This document shows, in pieces, positions 32,406-44,529 of a DNA stretch of 64,000 nt. This DNA is from Incurvaria masculella (taxonomy: Eukaryota; Arthropoda; Insecta; Lepidoptera; Incurvariidae). Within the stretch, counting starts at the first letter, position 1, and each line of letters starts with the position of its first letter. Under the pieces are notes generated by a model. That model ran no database searches, was not told the origin of the DNA, and saw only the letters and a program-made list of their open reading frames with translations. The stretch covers positions 13,968,001 to 14,032,000 of the forward strand of contig OX335649.1 of the NCBI GenBank assembly GCA_946894095.1, read 5' to 3'. Position numbers and translations under genes: made by a program.

Positions 32406-34459
32406 TGTTTAATAAAGTATGTTTTAGGAAATAAGTCCTTAATAAAACTACTATCAAATCCAACTCTGACCGAAAAATCAGCCCAAGCCAAATATCAAGT
32501 TAATCGGAACAATGTTTTTAAAATTATTTTGAATATGAGGACCCTAACTTTCTGATGCCCACGGGCATCAGTTTAGTTAACAATTAATATCAGGAAGGAA
32601 AAGCAACAACGGAAGACCAACTCAACTGGAACCCAAACAATGACATCGATAGCACCAAGTCGCATTCTAAAAGCGAAAAGGAGTGGTACCGTTGTAAGAC
32701 ACCAGTCGTTTGCAACAATACCCTGTCTAGATTGAGTATCTGAGCTTCTGAAAACACCGACTCTAATAACCAATCCAGAATCAAGATCTCGATATAAAGC
32801 AAGATAAAAATCTGGTTGGCGTCCTCTGCAACACTCCAACTCGCTGCATTTGCTACTGCTGGCAGCTACGATAACAAAGATGCAGTATTAAAATTTAGAA
32901 TCAAGTTGGACTTTTTCAATCCAACAAAGTGAATTATTTCGTTGGAATGTTCTTTCAGATTTTTTTTTTAAATGGTATGTAAGGACAATTATTTGTATTT
33001 TCAATATGGTTTGTAGCAGTGAGAAGATCCTAACATAGTTAGTTTTCTGATAAAATGAAAATACCTGCAGAGTGCTAATGAATGTTTAAATATATTAGAC
33101 CTTTCCAAAACCGACCGCCGACTGTAAATTTTACATAACTCACCTTTAGATCAGTGACGAAAGTCATTACATTAAATGAAATGTTTAGTTATTGAGTTCG
33201 GTAATAAATTTCTTCGCGTCAGCTTCTTACGTGGTCGAGTTACGTTGTAACAATAGAATAGCCTGTAATGAGCGCTGCTTGAGACCATCTAAGTTATTTA
33301 ATGACTTATTTTAAGTTATTTTACTATGCTCTGAACCGCTTTAATTTGACTGCTCATCGAATATCTACTTCTCCTTGTTCCATTTAAAAATATAAGGAAT
33401 AATGTGTGTTAGGATTGGTTTAGAAACGGAAAACGGAATATTTAATTAATTATTATTGTCATCTTCAAAGCGGCTAGAAATAAATTGCACGACTCAATTA
33501 AAAAAAAAATAAAAAAAACTGCTGCTAATTAATGTGTCGTGAAGCTGATATGAAACGGAAAGGAAATAAATTACTTATTACAAATTATTAATAGCTGTTG
33601 TGACACATAATATAAAGTAAACATGTCTAACTTAACAAGATGAATGTGTTAGAACTAAATTTAGATATGTTTAAAAATTGAGGTTTATTTTACTTCTTTA
33701 TTCTATTTTGTTCCACAAAATGACGTTAGTGGATAGGATGTGGTAGGATGATTTTGGAAAAATTCTGTATCATTCTGATCTTATTTTTCCTAGTTCCGAG
33801 AGGGCTCTACCATGAAAGAAAATCAAAAGCGTGCCAAAGATCCGTGCCAATGACCCACTAACAACCTCGTGCTCTCTCGATACATCTAGCCTGCTATCAT
33901 TCAATGAGATCTATTGTCATGGGAATCACGATTTTTATTTTCTTCTCTTTGAATGGGAGCGGCGAAATGTTTATTTTGATTTAATGTGTTTCTCATTATC
34001 TTTTCTAGGCTGACCCCGATCCAGTTCGGTTCAGAGCATTGTTACTCGAGAAGTGCAATCCACAGAGTACGAAGCGGCTTTTTAATTATAATTTATCTTA
34101 ATGGTTGGTGATATAAGAAGCGATATTCAACTTTAGATTAGTCTACAAAACTATAGATTCAGAGCTTGTAATATCATATGCATCAGGGGAGTACTGTTGA
34201 TCCCCTTATTCCTATTCCACTGCAGATCTATGTATCCACCAAGTTTACATATATGTGCGCAACGATTAGGTAGATCATTGATATTTCGTGAAAACTTTCG
34301 CGAGTCTTAAAATTTTGTATGAAGAAATTCTTTGGTTTAAAACGTACCATTTTGGTTGGATACCTATTTAATGTATCCAGGTTAATTTATATCATTTAAG
34401 TAAGGTAAGTGTTAGATGATAGAGCGTCATGCATATTTTCATTCATGCTCCTCAATTAA

Positions 34460-35115
34460 GGGTACTCTGAACGGGGGAACGGCAGAACGTCTAATATGCA
34501 GATCGTATAATGTCATATTTTAACAAAATTTTAAAACCATGCACAACGTATAATCGGCAGATCGTATAATTGTATACGTAGTGCATGAAGAAGTTTAAAA
34601 AATAAAATTTCTTATTTCTCTATGCATAACGTATAATAGTCACAACGTATAATATTATGATCTTTATTTAACAAAAAAAGAAAACCATGCATATCATATA
34701 ATCCAAAAACTTTTCATACGATAAGCGCCCTTATGAATATACTTTTAAAGCGTATACTCGCACGCGACTTTTAGACCGTCTCAATTAGCGTTGTAGCAAA
34801 TTGTTTCTCTTCAACAAATATCGATTCGTAGCAATATCAGCCTTAAATGTATCGTAATTAGGGCGCTTTATGCAGTGCTTCTTGGCATATTATACGTTCT
34901 GCATGGTTTTCTTTTTTTGTGAATTCATGTTAGGAATATTATACGTTGTGACTATTAGACGTTCTGCATGATGCAAAGAGTTGATTTTATTTTTAAACTC
35001 ATGCACAACGTATAACATTATACGTTGTGAATATTATACGATATGCATGGTTTTCATTTTTTGGAAAAAAATAATATTATACGTTGTGAATATTATACGT
35101 AGTGAATACGACTCC
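34460..35115. mobile_element. Fold-back element with iterated CGTATAAT motifs
   Basis: The left arm (about 34490-34740) carries repeated forward ATCGTATAAT and CACAACGTATAAT motifs and AAAACCATGCAT. The right arm (about 34885-35110) carries the same motifs inverted: ATTATACGTTGTG several times and ATGCATGGTTTTC. The centre (about 34740-34880) is unique. No coding capacity. The terminal family is unknown. Confidence 0.7.
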
Positions 35116-36234
35116 TATGAACCTGTCTTAATATGTATGTATGCACTCATGGTACATAATTCAATATAGTAATTTAAAATTTTGTTTTAAGATTCTTTCA
35201 TCACTCATTCGTTCTCGATATTCAAACACATTATGTCTTAAATGTTAGTATGTGTGCCGTTGATTTACCTAATAAATAAACAACATTTATCGTTTTCACT
35301 ATATTTTCTTTCATAGATTCATTATGGTCTTAATCTACGATTTTATCCTTCTGGTAAGTATTTTTTTTGGCTTCCACACACCACTATAATTTATTTCGAT
35401 TGTTGAACGGGTGTGAAGTAATAATATGTAATAACTTACATTACACTTAATAATGATAAATGTTTAAACTTTTTTTTTCACCCTTTTTAGTATTTCCCAC
35501 CTTTAAGCTACTCCTGATAGTTAAGTTTAGTTATTTCAAACAATTTATGAAAGGATATAAATATACACAAACCTGAGATATACAATACAAAGAGAAAAAA
35601 TATTAGGTTGACAGTTTGCGGAGATATCAAGTAACATAAACACAAAAAAAAACATACAGACGAATTGAGATCCTCCTCCTTTTTTGATGTCAATTGAAAA
35701 TGGTTTATCATATATACTTCTACGAGAAAATAAACAAGGAAAATATCAAGTGCTTGCATAAGGATTACCTATGATTAACTGACCGGCTTATATTAACGGC
35801 GTTAAATATCAATGTAACGGCGTTATGGATCACAATTATAGAGATCAAGCCTCACTGAAGGTGAACCAAGGTGCAGAAAGTGTGAAGTTGACATTTCGCT
35901 CTCGCTAGGTATCGATTGGGTAACAGCTTTGTCTTTTTCTGCTACTATTTTGACTGTATAAATGCGACAGTTACGTCGCTTGACGAAATAGTCAGAATTG
36001 GACGGTTGACAAGATAAGCGAAGAGTTATTATTTTGCTGTGAAACATTTTATTTTTCAAACGATGCACTTTTTTAAAACGGTTTGTAGTTTTTTAAAGCT
36101 ATTTGTCTTGCATGGATTGTTAGATCGTCAATGATGCTTTTATTAAAAAGTGATAAATTTGGAAAACTTTGGACTGGACTTATAAACTTACACAACTTAC
36201 AAAAACAACAACTTATAACTTACACAACATATAA

Positions 36235-36380
36235 ACCAGATGCCGTACTAAGGCCTTTCTTATATTGCACGGCTACATTGTCATTGTCAGCCTACCAACC
36301 AATAGAGCCAGATGTAGCTTAACCCTGATATCGAACACCAAGGCATCGCCCAAATGAGCTACTGAGGCTACAATCATTCC
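36235..36380 (-). repeat. 5S-SINE fragment (reverse)
   Basis: GGCCTTTCTTATATTGCACG near the left and GCCCAAATGAGCTACTGAGG near the right match reversed body and head ends, with an internal deletion. Confidence 0.5.
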
Positions 36381-37347
36381 ATGATTACTTAACATTATTT
36401 CACGTATTAAAATCTTAAATATTTACTTACAGATGTAAACAGTATCTTTAAAAAAATGTTAAATAATTTCAAAGTTTTTTTAATCACATGTCTCTCCACA
36501 ACACAGTTCGCTTTTTTTGTCCAATAAAGTTTAAAGATTTTGAAATACACATAAATCCCTCATGAGTTTCTCACAACCATGGGTTATAACTAAATAAGAG
36601 TAACTATGATGTCAACTAAGAAATGACATTGCTAAATTGTTGCTTAGGTTTCGCTTAGCGTTGAAGTCTTTTTCACCCACAGAAGTTTTCCCATTATTTC
36701 TCGAATGCTAAGTCTGCCCAAGTTATTATGCACAAAAGTCATAAAATAAATAATTTAATCTTCAAGTTCTTAGGCATTCCACCCAACTTTGCTCTTTGAT
36801 TTCCAGCTTTATGAGCCGCTCCGTATCCATTACCATTGATGGGGCGAATTCGGACGACTTTTCGGTTGGGGCTGGTATCCGCAGGGCTCCGTTCTGTCAT
36901 GTACACTTTTTTCCTGCCCCGCCCAAGCTATGTATATCCGGAGCGTTTTTCGCAGAGCATAAAACCCTTTTGTGATTGACATTAAGCTTTTGAAAACAAA
37001 AAGTTTCTCAAATACATTTCTCTGCCGCATCGCCGAGGTATTGAACTGTCTGCCGGCGAGCCTTTACTCTACTACTATCACTACTACACTACACTACTAT
37101 CTGGGAATTTTGCAGCGTTATTTAAATAAACTTGATAGCTCTAGAATAGTCCACAAATCTATGGTTTAGGGCCTCGCTGAGCGGGGTTTCGCGAGGGGAC
37201 GTGGGTTTAGCTTTTCTGAGCACCTATGGTCTCTCTTGTTACACAGGTTTTTCGTAAAAAAAATATTTTTGGACAGAAACTGCTCGCGGGCCGAACCATC
37301 AAAGTAAATCCGATTGAAGAGAATACATTTGTACGGTTAATGTCCAG

Positions 37348-39505
37348 TGCGTTGTTGTGGCGCTGGCGTTGATGCTGCTGAGCTGTGGCCCAGCGGCGGC
37401 GCGGCCTGGGGGCGGCGGAGGGAGTGGTGGCGGCGGAAGGGAGGCGACCCCCCGGCGTCAATACCAAGTCGACGACGGTGAGTGAAGTCATCTTTCATTT
37501 AAACACTAAACCTATTGATAGTTTTCTTCAGCGGTCCTGTACCTGAGCTTCTCCAATATGTGACATAAATCACTCCAGTAGGAAAATATTCTTGAGGTCA
37601 ATGCAAACTTAATCTTGATCAAATTCTGATGCAAACATGTTTGTGAAATCAGTGTAAAAGATTACAAGAGCAGTAAGCAAGCGGATGACACTAATATGAG
37701 GTGGGCTGAGCGAGGGTGAGCATTGAGGTTGAAAAGAAAGAGTAGGCAAGGCTGGTAGCCTGTTCAAGAGCGGTAGAGTCATGATCCTCATGCTTGACGG
37801 AAATATAAACTTTGAAAAATTATAATATTATTACTTTGACGACCAAATTTCGGTGGCGAAGTTACGGCATTAACATAACGGGTATACTTTCAAAGCTTTG
37901 TAATTTTCAGGCTTGTGATTTCCATCGTAAATTCGCGGATTGTAAATGTTTATTGCATTTTAGTGAATTATAACTCTCAGTACACATTTGAGACTTCATA
38001 CTCACATAGTTGTGTTTCTATTCAGGTGCACTGCAGGTAGACTACGTCAGGTACATTTTGTCACTAGATCTCGTCGATGTTATATTATCTAAGGCAGTTA
38101 AGTAGACTATCAACATGCAATTGGTGAACTGTACACCTATTTGCTAAGTTATTCAGAGATAGTTTTACAAAGTTGCTTATTTTTTTATCGAGAAACACCA
38201 GAATTAAAAAAATAATTGGAGCGTAATCTATACTAGGTGTCTTCACTAAACTAAATTTAAATATTTTATTAACTGGAACATAAATAGTTCATAAAAATAC
38301 GGAACATAAAAATACGCTAGCGCCAAGCCATGTCCTCGCTTCCTCGCAGGCGTCCGGGGCTGCCGCGGCCTCTGCCGTGCTACGTAAGCGAAAAAAGTAC
38401 GAATCCCTACTACCCCTCTTTGAGTTTCTACCTTTTGCAGTGAAAACCCTTGGCGCGTGGTCCCCCGATGCTTTATTCTTTTCAGTTACACTCGGTAACC
38501 TGTTAAGTGAAGCATCGGGTGATTCACGCTCCAAAGCATTCCTTATTCGCCGCATAAGCGTGGAAATTCAAAGAGGTAATGCCATAAGTGTATTAGGGAC
38601 AATGGTAGCCTCGGATAAATTTAATGAAATATTCTATTTAATTTAATTTTAATTTCTTATTCTATTATTAACCTTGTATATTCTCTATCTTAACTCTATT
38701 AAAAGCTTTTAAACATGTAAAAAAAAAGTAGTAGATTAGACGTAAAACTGTGGATTTTATTTTATTACTTCCACCTAGGTAGGGATAAACCCACAAACCC
38801 GATCGGATTGGTTGGTATAATCGAGTTTGATGAATGATGGTCGAGGCGGCAATGAGAATTGACCTTGTTATCTATTTAGCTCAATTTCATCGCGCTATTT
38901 TGTTTCTGTTCATAGCAACTAGTTCACATGGTGTTTTGGGATATTATGGTGTGATATTAGATATTAGCCATATATGTCTAGTTACAAAAAACAATGAAAA
39001 ATTTTAATAAATAATGTTAAGGCAAGTTAGCAATCATTTAAATGTTTTATCTCTGAAATACTTGTTAGTCAATTAATCGGGCTGCATCCCTGACCTCTGC
39101 TTCAACACCACACAACTACTGTCATGATATATCTATGAACTGGTAGGGGAAGAGGGCCTACAGTTTAACATGGGATTCGAACCATGAATGCGAGTCATGA
39201 CGAAATTGACTTATCCAACTCAGAATGAGAAAGAAAGTGGTGCATGCGAGGACTTGAACCCAGACCTCTGGCATGCTAGGCAAGTCCCCGCGCCACTAGG
39301 CCACGAGCCGCTCGAGTTGACGTTGAGTGTGAATGTTGCAGCGGAAGCGGCCGCGTCGGACTGGGACAGCGACCACGAGGGGCGGCACCGGCGTCACCAC
39401 CACGGCGGTGGTGTCACCGGCCCCATACACACCTTCGTCAAGACGGACAAGAACGCCAACTTCAAGTGGGGCGTCCGCCACCACGTGGGGCACAAGTACT
39501 CGTGA
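37348..39505 (+). CDS. Small secreted His-rich protein (first exon not found)
   Basis: Two exons are supported: 37348-37477 and 39342-39505 (TGA 39503-39505), joined in phase 1 and giving 97 residues. The first begins after TGTCCAG and encodes a signal-like stretch CVVVALALMLLSCGPAAA, then a Gly-rich run and RRQYQVDD before a strong GTGAGT donor. The second gives AEAAASDWDSDHEGRHRRHH, then PIHTFVKTDKNANFKWG and VRHHVGHKYS. An AATAAA at 39601-39606 fits the 3' end. The opening exon with the start codon must lie upstream; an internal ATG at 37372 is a poorer alternative. Possible cassette exons after acceptors near 38032 and 38348 were not included. The function is unknown; a small secreted peptide precursor is inference. 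Confidence 0.62.
38780..39000 (+). repeat. 5S-SINE body and tail in an intron
   Basis: TTGGTTGGTATAATCGAGTT, GAATGATGGTCGAGGCGGCA and the tail CCATATATGTCTAGTTACAA identify it. The head is absent. Confidence 0.6.
39165..39315 (-). repeat. tRNA-derived SINE fragment (tRNA-Ala-like, reverse)
   Basis: On the minus strand GTGGCCTAGTGGCGCGGGGA, CCTAGCATGCCAGAGGTC and GGGTTCAAGTCCTCGCATGC resemble the D arm, an AGC anticodon arm and box B of a tRNA. The acceptor stem is not preserved. It lies just before the last exon of the small His-rich gene and is a different family from the 6342 repeat. Confidence 0.55.
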
Positions 39506-39600
39506 GCTGGAAGGGGCCGCTTCACTTCATTTTAATTAAGGGTCCTGTGTGTCAGTAATTTCTTGGCCTTTTGACCATTTATTATAATTTTGATAAATTA

Positions 39601-39606
39601 AATAAA
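39601..39606 (+). terminator. Poly-A signal of the small secreted His-rich gene
   Basis: AATAAA lies 96 nt after the stop codon at 39505 and just before T-rich sequence. Confidence 0.65.
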
Positions 39607-39664
39607 ACCGTTTTTACTTTCTTTCATTATTTAATTAAGTGTTGCACGGCGAGATATTTTGATA

Positions 39665-39930
39665 TATATATTTTTATGGAACCTAACATGGATGGCTATC
39701 ACCACCGTTATTATATTAGCCCGAAACACTACATTCCCGAAGGAATTAGGTGCCATGCCAAGATCTTCCCTTTATGAGCACGGCTACATTGAACTGAATG
39801 GGAAACAGGGACTTTTTTTTATTGGCTGCTGCTTCAAACATAGTTTCATCCAATGCGGTGGTCGAAGGGAAGGTGGTTTGAAGGGGGAAGGGGTTACAGT
39901 TTTTACATGGGTTTCGAAAGCTGGAGCAGA
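39665..39930 (-). repeat. 5S-SINE copy (reverse, headless)
   Basis: TTTTTATGGAACCTAACATGG, AAGGAATTAGGTGCCATGCC and TACATTGAACTGAATGGGAA are the reversed tail and body. Confidence 0.65.
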
Positions 39931-42273
39931 TGACATTCGTGAATTTTATATACCAGTACAGCTGCACTTGTTCATCGAGAAAACAATACCGCACCATTTC
40001 AACATTGCAATACAACATTACTTAGAAACGATGCATATTCATGATGTTATTGTTCCAAAGCTGTCTCTAAAAATATCCCTAATGGATATAAATACTCTAC
40101 GGATATTTAGATACTTATGCCTTTTCTAACAAGAGCACACTATTTTTATTATTCAACAAGCGAACAAACAAAAAAAGTTTTGGCCTTTTCCACGCCAGTC
40201 ACCGTGGTGTAGACCGAATGTAAGGCCTCTTTAGATAGGATAATTTTGGATAGCATTACATTATGCATACTTTGAGAATATTTCAATTATTTCGATGGTG
40301 AAAATCCTAAATCGATGCCAACATATTACAATTGACTAACAAAACGCAATTGACATAACGATATTAATCACTTGTTACCAGACAGACTAGTTTGAACATT
40401 TCGCCGAAATAATTGCGTTAGTTATGCCCTGCCTTGCCGCGACCTGGCGCACCCGACACCCAGTTACGTCGCAGTGACCGCACACACAGATACATAACCT
40501 GAAATGAAAAAAAAATGAAAACTGAAAAACCTGACTCAGGAAAAAAAATATCACAATTTTAAATCGTTTATTGTTGTTTAATGTTGACATGTCTTACCAT
40601 CAAATTCAATGGTAAAAAGCTGGTTTGGTGCCAGAAATCCACAAGTTATCTTTGCTGGGGGTTACCAGGGTAAAGTAACTCGTCGTGTGAATAGATAAGT
40701 GAGTGGTTACATCAGATGTTTAGTTGCATTTGGTAACATGCCAACTGCCAAACGACGTGATATTCGGTCAAGTGAACGACATTCAACTAAACGTTAGATT
40801 TTACACCCCTTGCCAGTTCACGCGGCGAGTTACTTTAGCATGGTTAGTCCCTGATGGGTGAGGAAAAACAATTTTGTAGGCAAATTGAAAAAGATCCACT
40901 AAGCTTTTCCTAAAATGGTGATGAATGTGCACCGTGCATTCATCAGGCACTAAGACATACATTACAATAAAACATGCAAACAAACATCGCCCCTTTTCGC
41001 TCGGCCAGTCGGGTAAAAACAATTAAACATTTTACTTGAGGCGTTGATCGCCGCAACATGCCAGCAATTAGTTTTTGTTTAACGTGAAATTGTGCGTGGA
41101 GAAAAAGTGAACGATCTACATTTTTCAGCCGTAAGCAAGCCTTTGTCGCGAAAGCAATGAGCTGCGCCAGGGTTTTACAAGTTGAATAATTTCACTGCGT
41201 TCACCGCATTTCAACACACGACCCGTATGAAGATATCGTCAAGTGTTTGTAATGTAACAACGTTTTATAGCTATTCCGGTGGGTCCGTCAGCGTTTGCAT
41301 GAAAAAAATCACGCTCCTCATTTAAACGTAGTTTACTAATCATTTCAAAAGGACTATTTATCCGATTGCGCAAGAAGGAGGGTTATGTTTTTCGAGTGTA
41401 TGTATGTCTGTTTGTATATTTCTTTGGCACGCCCTGCAGCCTAAACGGCTTGATGGATTTTAGCTTTAGAGGTGTTTCCAATTAAATCTTCGGTATCCAA
41501 TCAGGAAACAAATGATGCAAAATGAAAATTCATACACTATTATATAATATTCCATTAAATCCCGGTAAAGTGCAAAAACTATAAAATTTTTGAAATATTC
41601 AACTTTAGGGTCGAGTTCACAATCTCTGGTTAGTATTCAAGTTATGGTTATCTTCTCTGTTTTGGTGAAAAATGAGGATACATTTAATTTTTGAAATGAT
41701 CACTAACCAGATATTGTGCACTCCTCGTTTAATCTCGGAAATATATATAAACCTATATCAGGTGCACACAATCCAGCTTTTTGGAAATTCACGGTTACTG
41801 CTGCAGCTGTTTCTAGCTTATTACGATGTCATTAGCCACTGGCTCTAAAAGTATCATGAATGCAAGAAAATAAGTCCAAGAGCAACGCAGCTGCAGCCAC
41901 AACAGTGCCGGCCGCAATGGCGGGTGCGGTGACGGGGCGGGGCGGAGGTGTCGCGGTGGCGGACACGCACGACTGGCGCCCGGACCCGGGCCGTGGTTGC
42001 TGGTGCTGGTTACGTGTACCGTTCGCTTCGGAGTGCCCACGAAATCCATAGAGTGAGAATTCTTGATAAAAAATTCACGCATAAGATCCAAAAATTAATA
42101 TAATGAGTAAGAATGACTATTCACAATGAGATATTTGGGGAGGAATAATGGTTAATCAAAAAAACAATATCATGGTATTTTTTTCAGTTTGGCGAAAAAA
42201 TTAAATTACTTAAATAACACTTAATTCTAAATCGAGGTCCTCTCCATTGAGGATTCATTCATATTTTTCTCTC

Positions 42274-42300
42274 TGAAGATGAATGAGTCATTCATCTTCA
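42274..42300. repeat. 27-nt perfect palindrome
   Basis: TGAAGATGAATGA is followed by one G and its exact complement. It lies in AT-rich intergenic DNA. Confidence 0.85.
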
Positions 42301-43601
42301 CAGTATGTGAGGGAGATAGGGACGTCCTCAGATACCAAAGCTTTTGCTATGGACATTTGCTGATGACATCTTAAGGAATAGTACATCTGCAGACATCTTA
42401 AGGAATAGTACACCCGGGGCAATTTTTTTCGAAAATAGATAATCACAATCGACCCGGCAAAAATGCAGCATTGTACAGAACAGGGGCACATCGATGTGAG
42501 ATTTATACCCTATCACTTTTCGTTAGCAGACAAATACCTTGGCGTCAAACTCATAGCGGGATTACCGTTAAGCCATCGCCTGCGGACCAAATTGCGAATG
42601 TTCTGGGTCTGAATACGACCCAATTTTTCTTACCCCCGTTATTGTTAAATGAACATATTGGTCAGGTGGACCAAATTGTTGCAAAATGCATCTAATTTAC
42701 TGTTGCGAATAAACGGATAATAGTCAATATCAACACTTATCTAATCTGGGCTTGTCGCACAGCCCAACTTCAAAACCTATAACCTTCCCCATTCATTGCA
42801 ACCCTAAACATTTCATCCCCTGCGCTCGCCCTCAAATCAGGCCTTGAAAGCTCAAGGTTCTGAGGGAATAACTAGAATTAACCGCTGAGAATTGTAAGAA
42901 AAGTTATAGGTCTAAGACAGCAACGAATAATGCTGATTTAACACATTTGGACGATTTACTGTTACAAGAACAGGACTATTAAATGACAATAAAAAAAACA
43001 CTACTGAAATAGTCTAAGGGGATTGCATGCGTAACCCCAGGGCAGATGCTCTAAAGTTATTCGTAGCTAGTAGATTTATTTCAATGGCTCGATTGATCGA
43101 AATATATTGTTCCTCGAAATAAAAAATCTGCATGGACCTCCATGACTTATAGAATATGCACTGCAAAATGGATACATTTATGACGAGTTACATAACATAA
43201 GTCTTGTCCTACGTAATGTAGAGCGCTGACGCAACACGCAAAAGTTGCAAGTGTCGATCATGCGATTTTGAGTAATTTGCTTGCACTTATCAACCCACTG
43301 ATCAAGTTCGGACACAAAGGCATTGTTAGAAGTCGAACGATCTTGACAGTCGAGAATAGAGCACGCGATGATCTCGTTGTTCCTACTATCGTATTAGCCA
43401 TAGAGATAGTGTTTTACAAACTCATTCAATGGTTGCGCATTATTTTAGTAAAAAACGTCAACAGATAATATAACAAATTGTTTTCCTTAGGAAATACACT
43501 TTAAACTATGTATTTATAAAAATGATGTGTTATCAATAAAATCATCCAAAGGTAATCAAACATTTGGTTTTAGTATGCGTCGAAACTCTGGTGAGTTGTT
43601 G

Positions 43602-43675
43602 TTGAGTCGGTGTCAGCCGGGCACGTGCTGCGCCAGTCAAGAGAACCTTGGCTACCTTGGCTGACACCGACTCAA
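43602..43675. repeat. Perfect 17-bp inverted repeat
   Basis: TTGAGTCGGTGTCAGCC at 43602-43618 is mirrored exactly at 43659-43675 around a 40-nt GC-richer centre. It lies next to the GAAGTCGGTT repeat at 43730-44096 and may be part of it. Confidence 0.8.
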
Positions 43676-43729
43676 AAAATAATGATAATTTTAATTACAA
43701 ATATGCTGCTAGGTTATTCTGTTTTTACT

Positions 43730-44096
43730 TTTTATTTTTTAGTGCTTTTTCTTTGAAGTCGGTTTTTTTGTAAATGTTTTTGTTTATTTGTTTATTTTTA
43801 GCTAACTTTAGACACTAACTAATTTGTACAAGTCCTTTCCAATAAAAAATAAATCATCAAAATCGGTTGACGTTATATAGGGTTATTCGTCCATCTGTCG
43901 CTCACATACTTAATGCAAATTTAAGACTTCTATGATTTTCTCATGGATATCATTGTCAGAAATAAACCAAACTAAGCAACAGTTTTCAAATAAAAAAATA
44001 ATCATCAAAATCGGTTCACCCAGGCGAACGTTCTGAAGTGACAAACATAACAAAAACCGTCGAATTGGGAACCTTTTTTGAAGTCGGTTAAAAAAA
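43730..44096. repeat. Dispersed repeat with AAGTCGGTT ends
   Basis: TTTGAAGTCGGTTTTTTTG near the left and TTTTTTGAAGTCGGTTAAAA at the right, with TCATCAAAATCGGTTCACCC inside. A piece of the same family lies inverted at 47395-47525 (TTTTTAACCGACTTCAAAAA). I associate it with a widespread lepidopteran repeat. Confidence 0.6.
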
Positions 44097-44529
44097 GTCT
44101 ACCCGACTGATGTTGGATGTTAAACTGATGTATGTACACAACTTGGTTTAACTTGTGTTAACCACGAATACGAGCATTGGATAAGCGCACTCATATATGT
44201 ACAATCTAAGTAGATCCGCGGATCTAACGTTTGTGACGTAACTAAGTTGTAGTTCGACTACAAAAAGTAGTTATCTTACTAAAGGTATGACTTCCATAAT
44301 AAATGAAAAAAAAAGGTAAAAATATATTTAAAAATGTTGACAGCTCCGAGTCTAAGGAATCCGTCAGGTGTTCCATAGGCTTATCTGAATAATTAACAAT
44401 TAATCTCCTGAGGCAGCCCGAGTATGTATTAGTTGAAACCAGGTTGAATAGTCAATTGAATAATAGCGATATCTGGTTTGATCCAGATATGCCATAGATG
44501 TCCTTTAATATGAAATCGAATAATGTAAT

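Larger units (their letters stand above)
31833..37347. other. Intergenic between the two His-rich genes
   Basis: AT-rich, with no supported gene. It holds a reverse tail of the tRNA-derived repeat (32265-32405), the fold-back element at 34460-35115 and a 5S-SINE fragment at 36235-36380. The open frame at 32573-32839 (-) has no recognisable domain. The missing first exon of the gene at 37348 may lie in the right half. Confidence 0.5.

Noticed and set aside
38033..38380. Possible cassette exons in the small His-rich gene
   Set aside because: Acceptors and a GTAAGC donor exist, but the direct 37477-39342 junction is in phase and gives a better protein.
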